From an uncultured Acetatifactor sp. (lineage in GTDB: Bacteria; Bacillota; Clostridia; Lachnospirales; Lachnospiraceae): a stretch of DNA of 64,000 nt. The stretch is from assembly GCA_910578185.1 (NCBI GenBank), contig CAJTPN010000005.1, positions 3,632 through 67,631 on the forward strand. The letters are read 5' to 3'. Positions 55,184 through 62,757 of this stretch are shown piece after piece (position 1 is the first letter of the stretch; every line of letters starts with the position of its first letter). The position numbers were made by a program, and so were the translations under genes. Below the pieces are notes generated by a model. That model did not search any database. It worked only from the letters and a program-made list of their open reading frames with translations, and was not told the origin of the DNA.

Positions 55184-55411
55184 TGTTATACCTCCCTGTC
55201 TGCTCCGGCGGGTGCCCAATCACCCCCTGGCTGGTACCTACTATCGGTCTGATGCTTCCAACCGATATTTACTGTTCATAAATCTTCCGAAACCGGCTTT
55301 ACCCCTGTGGGCGGCAGGCGGCCATCCCCCGAAAATCAAAGCTTCTGTCCGTCTCCGCAGCCACTGTCGTGAAGCTATAAATCATTCTAACATATTTTAA
55401 AATCAAGACAA
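55184..55411 (-). promoter_or_regulatory. Promoter and long structured leader of the GH73-like gene
   Basis: On the minus strand TTGTCT (55411-55406) and TAGAAT (55389-55384) are 16 nt apart, giving a leader of ~190 nt. The leader can form ATCGGT/ACCGAT and GGGTG/CACCC hairpins plus a GC-rich region (CGGGGGATGGCCGCC, CACAGGGGTAAAGCC). This is long for a simple leader and suggests RNA-level control. I could not fit it to the c-di-AMP or c-di-GMP riboswitch consensus by eye. Confidence 0.45.
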
Positions 55412-55505
55412 TAACCAAATTTAGGTTTTATGGAATTTTAAGATTTTATCACATGTTTGGCTCTTTGACTCCAAAAAATGATGAACCATTATTCATACCC
55501 GCCGA

Positions 55506-56039
55506 CTATAGTCCTTGAGTTTGAAATAACTGTTTCATTTCTTCAGCCGATTCCTGCATCCCCCTCTGAAACCATACCTCAATCCAGCCATACAGGCTAT
55601 ATGCAACAAACGCTTTCGCATAAACCTCATATTTAGGCAAATCTGATTTAAATTCCATAATGTCCAAAGTGACATCTTTTAGCAAATAAATAAGACGGCG
55701 TTCATTCAAAAGATGATAAAAGGCTTTATGCTGCTCAAAATGCTCAAATATCATTCCAATAACAGAACTAAGAGGAAGATTGTTATTTTTCTCCCAATCG
55801 CTTTTCCAACCGTTAAATATCTTATTGATATGCGCTCTCAAAATATCTTCCTTACTGTTGAAATTACGGTAAAAAGAAGCTCGTCCAATGCCTGCATTGT
55901 CACATAATTCACTAATGGAAATATCTTCAATCGCCTTATCTCCCAATAATGTTAGGAGAGATTTCGTTATATGCTCTATCACATAAATATTTCTTCCTTC
56001 ATTGCTCATCGGTGATACAGTTTTCTTGTTTTGTCTCAT
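55506..56039 (-). CDS. TetR/AcrR family transcriptional regulator
   Basis: The 177-residue protein has an N-terminal helix-turn-helix with ISISELCDNAGIGRASFYRN, the classical TetR recognition segment, and a divergent ligand-binding C-terminal half. It is divergently placed from a small membrane protein and an alpha/beta hydrolase, which are its likely targets. The start at 56039 is preceded by GGAGG at 7 nt. It is AT-rich relative to the surface genes on either side. Confidence 0.88.
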   Translation of the reverse strand: MRQNKKTVSPMSNEGRNIYVIEHITKSLLTLLGDKAIEDISISELCDNAGIGRASFYRNFNSKEDILRAHINKIFNGWKSDWEKNNNLPLSSVIGMIFEHFEQHKAFYHLLNERRLIYLLKDVTLDIMEFKSDLPKYEVYAKAFVAYSLYGWIEVWFQRGMQESAEEMKQLFQTQGL

Positions 56040-56079
56040 TTTTTCTCCTCCTATTGACATTTCACAAGCTGATAATACA

Positions 56080-56108
56080 ATTATATCGGCGATACAAATG
56101 TATTACAA
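56080..56108 (-). promoter_or_regulatory. Promoter with operator-like dyad for the TetR gene at 55506-56039
   Basis: On the minus strand TTGTAA (56108-56103) and a perfect TATAAT (56085-56080) are 17 nt apart. The dyad ATACA-NN-TGTAT at 56092-56103 lies inside the spacer, the usual place for an autoregulatory TetR operator, and could also control the divergent genes. Confidence 0.6.
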
Positions 56109-56160
56109 AATAATAGCATACTCTATTAAAAAAATCAAGTGTGCAGAAGGGAAAGAGGAA

Positions 56161-56295
56161 ATGACACTTACACAAAAACGGATTCTTATTTTATGCATCA
56201 TCATTGTCATAGCAGCGATATTAGGGCGACTCGCCATAAGAACGGCGATGAACCTCTTGCTTGGGGGAACCATGTTTGGGGGTAATTTTTTATGA
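56161..56295 (+). CDS. Small membrane protein (44 residues)
   Basis: The peptide begins MTLTQKRILILCIIIVIAAILG, a basic N-terminus followed by one strongly hydrophobic helix, and ends with a Gly/Phe-rich tail (LLLGGTMFGGNFL). Its stop overlaps the start of the alpha/beta hydrolase gene (ATGA), which indicates translational coupling and supports it as a real gene. An AGAGG site lies close to the ATG. No family was recognised; it may help localise or regulate the hydrolase. Confidence 0.6.
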   Translation: MTLTQKRILILCIIIVIAAILGRLAIRTAMNLLLGGTMFGGNFL

Positions 56296-57305
56296 GCAAA
56301 GGAAATAAAATAAAGAAGAAAGGCAAAGTTATGTGGGGATTTATTTATGTTTTTACATTTATCGTTGCTTTTGGCGTATCCGCAGCATTCAAGATATTCT
56401 ATAATTCATTTGAGAAAGAATTTTCCGTTGACTGGAATGAATCGGTTGGCACAGTACATACAAATATTTCTTATGGCAACGGCGAAGCAAATAAATTTGA
56501 CCTTTATGTTCCCGCTGACAATACCAGAGACAGCTATGGCTTGATTGTATATCTCCATGCTGGAGGCTTCACAAGCGGAGATAAATCAGACGATACGCAG
56601 ATACTTGAATGGCTTTGCTCGAAAGGATACGTGGCAGCAGGTATTAATTATACTCTGTTTAGCGAAGACAAGAATCCTGATGCAAACGTGTATACACAGT
56701 CAATGGAAATTAAGGAAAGTATGCCGTATGTGGTTGCAGAAGCGGAGAAGCTTGGCTACCATATCGACGGAATGACAATCGGCGGTGGCTCTGCCGGTCA
56801 TGCTCTGGCAATGATATATGCCTATCGTGATGCAGATAAATCTCCCGTACCAGTCAAAATGACCTTTGGGGCAGTCGGACCTTCCTGTTTTTATGTGGAA
56901 GATTGGATTAACATAGGAGCAAATCCTAATAAATCTGTTAAATTTGACCCAAATGAAGATTATCAAGGTATTGCAGATATATTTACGGCAATGTCTGGAA
57001 ATAAAATAACAAATGATTTGTTTAGAACAGGTGAATACAAAGAACTGATGAAAAATATTTCTGCTGAAATGTGGATAAATGAAAATTCAGTCCCTACCGT
57101 TGTGGCATATGGCTCATGGGATAAAGCACAAGCATTTGGAGCTTCTCTTAAATTAAAACAGACACTTGAAAACAATGGCATAGACTTTCAATACTTTGAA
57201 ATGAAGCATTCGGGACACGGTTTGCAGAACGACAATAAAACGTACGCAGAATATATGCATAAGGTGCTGGAATATCTTGATATTTATATGCCTGTAAAGT
57301 ACTAA
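56292..57305 (+). CDS. Membrane-anchored alpha/beta hydrolase
   Basis: The 337-residue protein has an N-terminal membrane anchor (residues ~14-35). Its alpha/beta-hydrolase domain has the oxyanion motif YLHAGGFTSGDK, the nucleophile elbow GGGSAGH, an acid in VAYGSWDKAQ and the catalytic histidine in MKHSGHGL. It resembles the BD-FAE/esterase-lipase group acting on small esters outside the membrane. The gene overlaps the small membrane protein by 4 nt and is divergent from a TetR regulator. The substrate is unknown. Confidence 0.82.
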   Translation: MSKGNKIKKKGKVMWGFIYVFTFIVAFGVSAAFKIFYNSFEKEFSVDWNESVGTVHTNISYGNGEANKFDLYVPADNTRDSYGLIVYLHAGGFTSGDKSDDTQILEWLCSKGYVAAGINYTLFSEDKNPDANVYTQSMEIKESMPYVVAEAEKLGYHIDGMTIGGGSAGHALAMIYAYRDADKSPVPVKMTFGAVGPSCFYVEDWINIGANPNKSVKFDPNEDYQGIADIFTAMSGNKITNDLFRTGEYKELMKNISAEMWINENSVPTVVAYGSWDKAQAFGASLKLKQTLENNGIDFQYFEMKHSGHGLQNDNKTYAEYMHKVLEYLDIYMPVKY

Positions 57306-57325
57306 AAGTAATTATTTTTGTCATA

Positions 57326-58084
57326 TCATTTATCCGCCTCGTCACTCCCATTTGCACACCAATTTTCCGGAAATGTTCTTGTTAAAATTAAGGTATATGC
57401 AACAGCCAGAGCAATCATAACAAGGCTGTGGATAATCTGCTTTTCCACAGTAAAGGCCGCTCCATTTGCAAAAGTACCGAGGGTATTTATCGCAGCGTGA
57501 GTCATAATACATGGGAGCAGACTTCCGCTGCGGTAAAATATTGTTACAAGCAGAAAGCCTACCGCAACCGCAAAGCTGATTTGGATTAAGTTGTTCACCA
57601 AATCCATACCACTCCCATTGAATAAATTTAGCAAATGCCCTATTCCAAAGGTCACGCTTGAAATGATAATGGCGGATTTTACATTGTCTTTCGCCATTGC
57701 CTTAAAAAGAAAGCCTCTGAAAATCATTTCCTCTAAAAATCCAACACAAAGCATACAGACAATGCGGCATGCAACACCCGCCAACGAATCATTAACAGCA
57801 AGACCGTTCCAAAGATTTCCTGTAGCCAACACAATCAGCGGCACATAGTAAAGAAATTGACGGGCAGGCGCAGAAGGTTTGCAAAGACCATACCGTTTCA
57901 AATAGCTGTTCTTCCGAATAAAGCCAAAAAGAATAACTGCCTGTAAGATACCAAAAATGGCGCTTGCAGAATATTCAATCCCAATTTTCTTGTTTAGCGG
58001 ATTTGCCAAGGATTGCAGAGCGCAATAAATCACTATCCAAACTATCGCAAAGGTTATTTCACTTTTCTCATGTAACTTGTTCAT
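57326..58084 (-). CDS. CPBP family intramembrane glutamic endopeptidase
   Basis: The 252-residue protein has about seven membrane helices and the Abi/CPBP motifs: FLEEMIFRGFLFKAM (Glu-Glu and Arg) and FGIGHLLNLFNG (His). Such proteases are homologues of Rce1 and are found in bacteriocin self-immunity and signal-peptide processing. It overlaps the upstream TetR gene by 4 nt, so the two form one operon with the regulator first. Confidence 0.9.
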   Translation of the reverse strand: MNKLHEKSEITFAIVWIVIYCALQSLANPLNKKIGIEYSASAIFGILQAVILFGFIRKNSYLKRYGLCKPSAPARQFLYYVPLIVLATGNLWNGLAVNDSLAGVACRIVCMLCVGFLEEMIFRGFLFKAMAKDNVKSAIIISSVTFGIGHLLNLFNGSGMDLVNNLIQISFAVAVGFLLVTIFYRSGSLLPCIMTHAAINTLGTFANGAAFTVEKQIIHSLVMIALAVAYTLILTRTFPENWCANGSDEADK

Positions 58085-58665
58085 TTCGCATTCTCCTGTG
58101 CAGCCAATATTGCACCATTATAAGCTCGTTCCAAATGAACTTTTATAAGTTCCTCATCATACGCCAATGAATTATTCGCAATAATACTCGCATACCCGTG
58201 AACAAATATGAAAATTGTCAAAAAAATTCCTTTTACCTGCTCTCTGCTTGCTTCTCCGACCTCTCCCTGCATTGCCGAAATAACAGGCGTAAGCTCCTCT
58301 GCGTCTATCATTTCAAGCAGGGTGCTTCCATTGAAAGCATTTGACTGAAAAAGGAAACGGAACAAATGTGGTTCTTCAATCGCGAAGCGGATATAATTCA
58401 ATCCAATCCCAAGCATAACGTTATCCTGTGGATTTTTAATATTCATCAAATATTCCGAATGATAACTATCTACCTTTGCATAGACCGTTTTTTTCAATGC
58501 CTCAATCGTTGCAAAATGATACATAACGGGCTGTGTGGAACAACTCAGCTTTTCCGATACTGTCCTTGCATTGATATTTTCCACACCTTCATTACGAGCT
58601 ATCTCAAAAGCAGCCTCCACAATCATCTCTCTTGTAATTTTTGCTTTTGGCGGCACTTGATACAC
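58081..58665 (-). CDS. TetR/AcrR family transcriptional regulator
   Basis: The 194-residue protein has the helix-turn-helix INARTVSEKLSCSTQPVMYHF, in which STQPVMYHF is typical of the subgroup with a WHG/TetR_C_33-like C-terminal domain. It is the first gene of the pair with the CPBP protease (ATGA overlap). A consensus promoter with a 10-bp palindrome lies just upstream, so it probably represses its own operon. Confidence 0.9.
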   Translation of the reverse strand: MYQVPPKAKITREMIVEAAFEIARNEGVENINARTVSEKLSCSTQPVMYHFATIEALKKTVYAKVDSYHSEYLMNIKNPQDNVMLGIGLNYIRFAIEEPHLFRFLFQSNAFNGSTLLEMIDAEELTPVISAMQGEVGEASREQVKGIFLTIFIFVHGYASIIANNSLAYDEELIKVHLERAYNGAILAAQENAK

Positions 58666-58684
58666 CCCCTAAATTATAATTATT

Positions 58685-58727
58685 GTTATATAACGCTAAT
58701 TATAATATTTTCTCAGGATATTGTCAA
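58685..58727 (-). promoter_or_regulatory. Consensus promoter and palindromic operator of the TetR-CPBP operon
   Basis: On the minus strand a perfect TTGACA (58727-58722) and a perfect TATAAT (58704-58699) are 17 nt apart. Just downstream, GTTATATAAC at 58685-58694 is a perfect palindrome, itself flanked by ATTATAATT/AATTATAAT arms, a likely TetR binding site. Confidence 0.75.
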
Positions 58728-59074
58728 TAGATTTCAGAGAAAAGCTGTAAATGAATGTCCTTGAAATACGCTGCCTTTTTTAAGGAAAACGTTTTTGCGC
58801 ATCTTTGGCATTTTTAGCTTTTCCCGTATTAAGAAGTGAGAAAGCTTTGTCAAAGTTGTCCTGCGCGGTGTTGTCGGCAATGAAAGAGAAACGGCATAGC
58901 CGAAGCTGCGCCGTTTCCTGAAAATAATCTTATACTGTTTTGTGAGTGCCATCCAAACGGAGCCTTTTGATTTACACCGGATAAATGCTGTTGCATCGCA
59001 ACACATTACATCCCCTACCCCAGGCAGCCAGTCAGTTCAAGTTATTAATCAACATGGCTGAAACATATGTCTAT
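58728..59074. other. Gene-poor right flank of the AT-rich island
   Basis: I find no supported gene. A 90-codon minus-strand frame at 58734-59006 (with LSLPTTPRRTTLTKLSHFL) has no recognisable family and no ribosome site; it may be a decayed remnant. The dyad AACGGC-ATAGCCGAAGCTGC-GCCGTT lies near 58890-58915. Base composition returns to that of the glycan region from here. Confidence 0.35.
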
Positions 59075-59998
59075 TCACCTTACCATCTCAATTCCGGGTC
59101 GGAACATTACCCCTGCAAAATACCCCTTTATAATCACCTTCGCTTTCCGGCCCTTAAACTGCCTGGCTCTCATTAATACATGCACAAGCATGTGAATTGT
59201 ATTGATGGTATACCGCAAAAAGTTCTTCCAGCCCATCCTCCTGTGGGTGCAGCAATCGTTTCTGACAGAATAAAACATTCGATCAATCCGCTCAGTATCT
59301 ATATTGTCCGCAATATCACCTGACGCCTGATTGCTGGCCATCTTATGAATAACTCTGCTGTGTACCGCAAGATAGCAGGGATAGCACCGGGATATCCTTC
59401 TGGTAAACTCCGTGTCGTCCCCCCATATAAAATATTCCTTTATGGGCAGCCCCACACTGGCAATCACCTCCCGCCTGGTAAAAAAAGATACGAAAGTAGC
59501 CGCCTCCACCTTTAAAATACCTTCTTCCAGTTTCTTTTTCTCCATGTTCCAATCTGCAGCGATGGCATGATAGTTCATTGTACATTCCGTTCCGTCCGTC
59601 CATAACGCCAGCCCCGAAAGGAAACCATAACCGTCCTCCAGCTTCTTTCCCGCCTCCATCAGCTTCTCCAAAGAATCCGGATAAATCATCGTATCATCAT
59701 CCATCAGCCAAAAATAATCATAGCCTTCCCCATACGCCTTCTTAAGCCCAAACGAAAAGCCTCCTGCACCCCCTGTATTTTTCTCCATCCTGTGATAACG
59801 CACACCCGAATCCGCCGGATAAGCCTTTAACATTTCTTCTGTTCCGTCCGTACTGGCATTATCCACCACCAGTACATCTACTGCAATTACGGAGTTCCGC
59901 AATGCATTGATACATTCCCGCAGCAATTCGCATCTGTTATAAGTCACAACAATGGCAACCGTCTTATTCAAAACCTTCCCCGCCTTTCCCGTCGGCAA
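59075..59998 (-). CDS. Family 2 glycosyltransferase (GlfT1/rhamnosyl-like)
   Basis: The 307-residue GT-A enzyme has VAIVVTYNRCELLRECINAL, VLVVDNASTDGTEEML, the NTGGAGGFSFGL motif and FWLMDDDTMIYPDSLE with the metal-binding DDD. The GGAGG-plus-DDD pattern groups it with galactofuranosyl- and rhamnosyltransferases. It is probably cytoplasmic and acts on a lipid-linked acceptor. The best start is a TTG at 59998, with a second possible TTG nine codons later. Upstream lies a 40-bp repeat array. Confidence 0.85.
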   Translation of the reverse strand: MPTGKAGKVLNKTVAIVVTYNRCELLRECINALRNSVIAVDVLVVDNASTDGTEEMLKAYPADSGVRYHRMEKNTGGAGGFSFGLKKAYGEGYDYFWLMDDDTMIYPDSLEKLMEAGKKLEDGYGFLSGLALWTDGTECTMNYHAIAADWNMEKKKLEEGILKVEAATFVSFFTRREVIASVGLPIKEYFIWGDDTEFTRRISRCYPCYLAVHSRVIHKMASNQASGDIADNIDTERIDRMFYSVRNDCCTHRRMGWKNFLRYTINTIHMLVHVLMRARQFKGRKAKVIIKGYFAGVMFRPGIEMVR

Positions 59999-60066
59999 CT
60001 GTACCTGCTGATCCTGGCCGCTACAAATCCGCTCTCAAGACTTTCATTTCCAGAGCCCTCCTATCT

Positions 60067-60550
60067 GATCCTGGGGCTCCCATCTCTATATCACTCACTT
60101 CCAGACCTAGGAGCCGCTTCCTTCACTATCTCTCTCCTCCGGTCTTAGAAGCAGCTTCCTTCACTATCTCTCTCACTTCCAGTCTTAGGGGCCGCTTCCT
60201 TCCCTATCTCTCTCACTTCCGGTCTTAGGAGCCGCTTCCTTCACTATCTCTCTCACTTCCAGTCTTAGGGGCCGCTTCCTTCACTTTCTCTCTCACTTCC
60301 GGTCTTAGAGGCCGCTTCCTTCACTTTCTCTCTCCTCCGGTCTTAGAAGCAGCTTCCTTCACTTTCTCTTCTGGTCTTAGGAGCCGCTTCCTTCACTTTC
60401 TCTCTCACTTCCAGACCTAGGGGCCGCTTCCTTCACTTTCTCTCTCCTCCGGTCTTAGAAGCAGCTTCCTTCACTTTCTCTTCTGGTCTTAGGAGCAGCT
60501 TCTTTCACTTTCTCTCTCTTCCCTTTTTCTCTCCTCCGGTCTTGGGAGCT
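60067..60550. repeat. Array of about twelve imperfect 40-bp tandem repeats, strand-asymmetric
   Basis: The unit GTCTTAGGAGCCGCTTCCTT continues with CACTTTCTCTCTCACTTCCG. Units start at about 60103, 60142, 60182, 60222, 60262, 60302, 60340, 60374, 60414, 60452, 60486 and 60539, with a degenerate one near 60067. Spacing is mostly 40, with 38- and 34-nt shortened forms. The plus strand is pyrimidine-rich, the transcribed-sense minus strand purine-rich (GAAGTGAGAGAGA). The period is not a multiple of three and I see no frame. Confidence 0.92.
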
Positions 60551-60561
60551 TCCTGTATCCG

Positions 60562-61671
60562 TCACATCGGCTCCACGGTCTTGCCCATTTTACCTGCCAG
60601 CCCATCTATCGTTCCCTTCAGCACATATTTCATCCGCAAAAATCTGGATTTCCCCAATCCCCTGCGCACCAGGCTGTAAGCCAGCTGCCAAAGAGAATGC
60701 CCAAGAAGCAGGAAAACAGCAACCGTCTTTCTAATCCCTCTGTTATACTTTTTGGCAACCAGCAGTTTATTGCGAATGGTATAATATAGTTTCCAATAAG
60801 TCTTTGGACTGAACACAGCATTGGCTATGGGCGGATCATTGTGTTCGATCACCGCATCCCTGATCAGATAAATCCGAAACTTCCTCCGGATCCTGGCGGT
60901 ATACTCCGTATCGTCCCCATAGATAAACAATCCCCCTTCCGGGAACCCCACTTCCCTCACTACTCCTGCAGGGAACAGCGTCCCTACAAACGCGTCGGCG
61001 TCGATCTCCTCCACTGCATTCATTTCCTCCACTCCGGAAAATTTTGCCTGGTCAATGGTGTAAAAGCGCCTGAGGGTCTTGTGATGGTAGAGTTGATATC
61101 TCTGCCAGTCCACCCCCCATATCAACGGCGCCAGACAGCCCAAATTATCCAAGTCTTTATAATACAAAAGTTTTTCCAAGGTATCCCTCCTAGGATAGGC
61201 GTCGTCGTCCATAATCCAATACCAGTCTGGATCATAATGCTCTTTCGCATAACGCATCCCCTGTTCAAAGCCTCCGGCACCCCCCAGATTTTCATTCATC
61301 CAAAGAACATCCACATGCTCCTTCCCCTCGGTCAGAGCTGTCAGCTGCTGCCGGTTTGCCTCATCACTGTGATTGTCCACAATTATTATTTTTTGGATTG
61401 GGTAAGCTTGAGCTTCCAGCGCAGCCAACGTTTTGAGCAGTGTTTGCATTCTGTTGAAAGTCACTGTGACCGCAACCACCTTGTCTCTTTGTGGTGTACT
61501 TCCTTTTGCAACCGTTTTTTTTCCAGGAACTGTATCTGCTCCCCAGGCTGTAACAGTTTCTTGCACTATGTCCGTTCCACAGGCGGCATTGGCCTCTTGC
61601 ACTGCGTCTGCTCCGGGAACTATTTTTGTTTCCTGGGTTACTTTAACTAAACCCTTATGATTGGTTTTCAA
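60562..61671 (-). CDS. Family 2 glycosyltransferase with repetitive N-terminal extension
   Basis: The 369-residue protein has a GT-A domain from about residue 64 (VVAVTVTFNRMQTLLKTL; IIIVDNHSDEAN; ENLGGAGGFEQGM; WYWIMDDDAYPRRDTLE) of the same GlfT-like subgroup as the gene at 59075. The first ~62 residues are not part of the fold. They consist of three degenerate 12-residue repeats (GADAVQEANAAC, GTDIVQETVTAW, GADTVPGKKTVA), probably disordered. It lies upstream of the 40-bp array in the same direction as its neighbours. Donor and acceptor are unknown, but UDP-Galf or dTDP-rhamnose are plausible. Confidence 0.85.
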   Translation of the reverse strand: MKTNHKGLVKVTQETKIVPGADAVQEANAACGTDIVQETVTAWGADTVPGKKTVAKGSTPQRDKVVAVTVTFNRMQTLLKTLAALEAQAYPIQKIIIVDNHSDEANRQQLTALTEGKEHVDVLWMNENLGGAGGFEQGMRYAKEHYDPDWYWIMDDDAYPRRDTLEKLLYYKDLDNLGCLAPLIWGVDWQRYQLYHHKTLRRFYTIDQAKFSGVEEMNAVEEIDADAFVGTLFPAGVVREVGFPEGGLFIYGDDTEYTARIRRKFRIYLIRDAVIEHNDPPIANAVFSPKTYWKLYYTIRNKLLVAKKYNRGIRKTVAVFLLLGHSLWQLAYSLVRRGLGKSRFLRMKYVLKGTIDGLAGKMGKTVEPM

Positions 61672-61710
61672 TTCTATAAATCTCCTTTTTCAGGCCGCGA
61701 TATGAAATCC

Positions 61711-62757
61711 TCAGTCCGCCCCCAACAATCTGCCAAATTCCCTTTCACTGACCCTGAGGCTATATTTTTCCTCATATACCTGTCTGGAATAATCATTGAA
61801 ATAACTCTTTTGATGCTCCAAATAGGTATTGATGGATTCAATAAACTCCGAAGCTGAATTACATTTCCCTCCCGTCCGGTCAAAATCCAGTTCATAGCCC
61901 ACAAACGCTTCGTCGGTTCCGAAAATGTACTTTCCAAACATCAGCCCTTCTGCCGTTTTGATTTTCATCCCGCCGCCGGAAAGAAGCGGAATCGCCACAC
62001 ACGCAGCATCTGCGTACAGCTGCGCCAGGTCCTCCACATACCCCTGCACCGTCACCTGTTTGCTGCTCCAATCACTGCGATGCACCTCAAAACCCTTTCC
62101 GGCCACCTTTGTCCTGCAATGCAGCCAGGGTGACACTTCTTTCACGAACCAGCCAAAGGCTTTCTCGTTGGCCTGTCCCAGGGGGCCAAACAGCAGGCAT
62201 TCCCGCTCTCCCTCTCCGGGCGCTCTTTTCTCATAGACGTCCTTCAGCGTAAGGGGAATTATCTGCGGCCGTTCCACCCCATAAAGCAAACTTATTCTCT
62301 CCGCATCCCTTTCGGTAAACACAATATTGCACCCGGCAAACTGCGCCGCCAGTCTTTCCTGCCTGGCAATCAACCGTCTGTATATTTTCTTTTTCAGTGA
62401 ATCCCGTTCACCGAATCGCACATCTATATAATCGTACTCACAATTATGAAAAAAACAAATGATATCCTTTTCCTGACCTGCCACATATTTCACGATATTT
62501 CCAAAGTGAGAGCCATCAAAAAACAGACAGTCATATCGGCTCAAACATTTCTTTACCTCTCTCAAATCCCTCCTGCTGACCGGCGGAAAGTATCCCTGCA
62601 GTATGGAACCTGCGCTGGCAAGGTTCGATTTCTTTAATACAGTCATCACATCTACATCCGCGTATTTCTGCAGCATTTCATAATTGCGAATACTTGCCTT
62701 TGCTCCCCCAAACGCAGCATCCTCCACACCGTTACAGGTGATAAACAATATCTTCAT
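61711..62757 (-). CDS. Glycosyltransferase, GT4-like
   Basis: The 348-residue GT-B protein starts MKILFITCNGVEDAAFGGAK. It has HNCEYDYIDVRFGERDSL, FTERDAERI and the C-terminal donor-site region AIPLLSGGGMKIKTAEGLMFG. This pattern is found in capsular and exopolysaccharide transferases. The start at 62757 has AAAGGAGG at 6 nt and overlaps the previous gene's stop by 4 nt, so the two GT-B genes are co-translated. The sugar specificity cannot be read from the sequence. Confidence 0.82.
   Translation of the reverse strand: MKILFITCNGVEDAAFGGAKASIRNYEMLQKYADVDVMTVLKKSNLASAGSILQGYFPPVSRRDLREVKKCLSRYDCLFFDGSHFGNIVKYVAGQEKDIICFFHNCEYDYIDVRFGERDSLKKKIYRRLIARQERLAAQFAGCNIVFTERDAERISLLYGVERPQIIPLTLKDVYEKRAPGEGERECLLFGPLGQANEKAFGWFVKEVSPWLHCRTKVAGKGFEVHRSDWSSKQVTVQGYVEDLAQLYADAACVAIPLLSGGGMKIKTAEGLMFGKYIFGTDEAFVGYELDFDRTGGKCNSASEFIESINTYLEHQKSYFNDYSRQVYEEKYSLRVSEREFGRLLGAD

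Noticed and set aside
55184..55411. c-di-AMP (ydaO) or c-di-GMP riboswitch in the GH73 leader
   Set aside because: Some short blocks are suggestive (CACAGGGGTAAAGCC), but the conserved downstream halves of both riboswitch classes are missing by eye, so only an unassigned leader is claimed.
58734..59006. 90-codon minus-strand frame right of the AT-rich island
   Set aside because: No ribosome site or recognisable domain; at most a remnant.
60067..60550. Regular repeats resembling a CRISPR array
   Set aside because: The units run head to tail with no unique spacers, length varies between 34 and 40 nt, and there are no cas genes.
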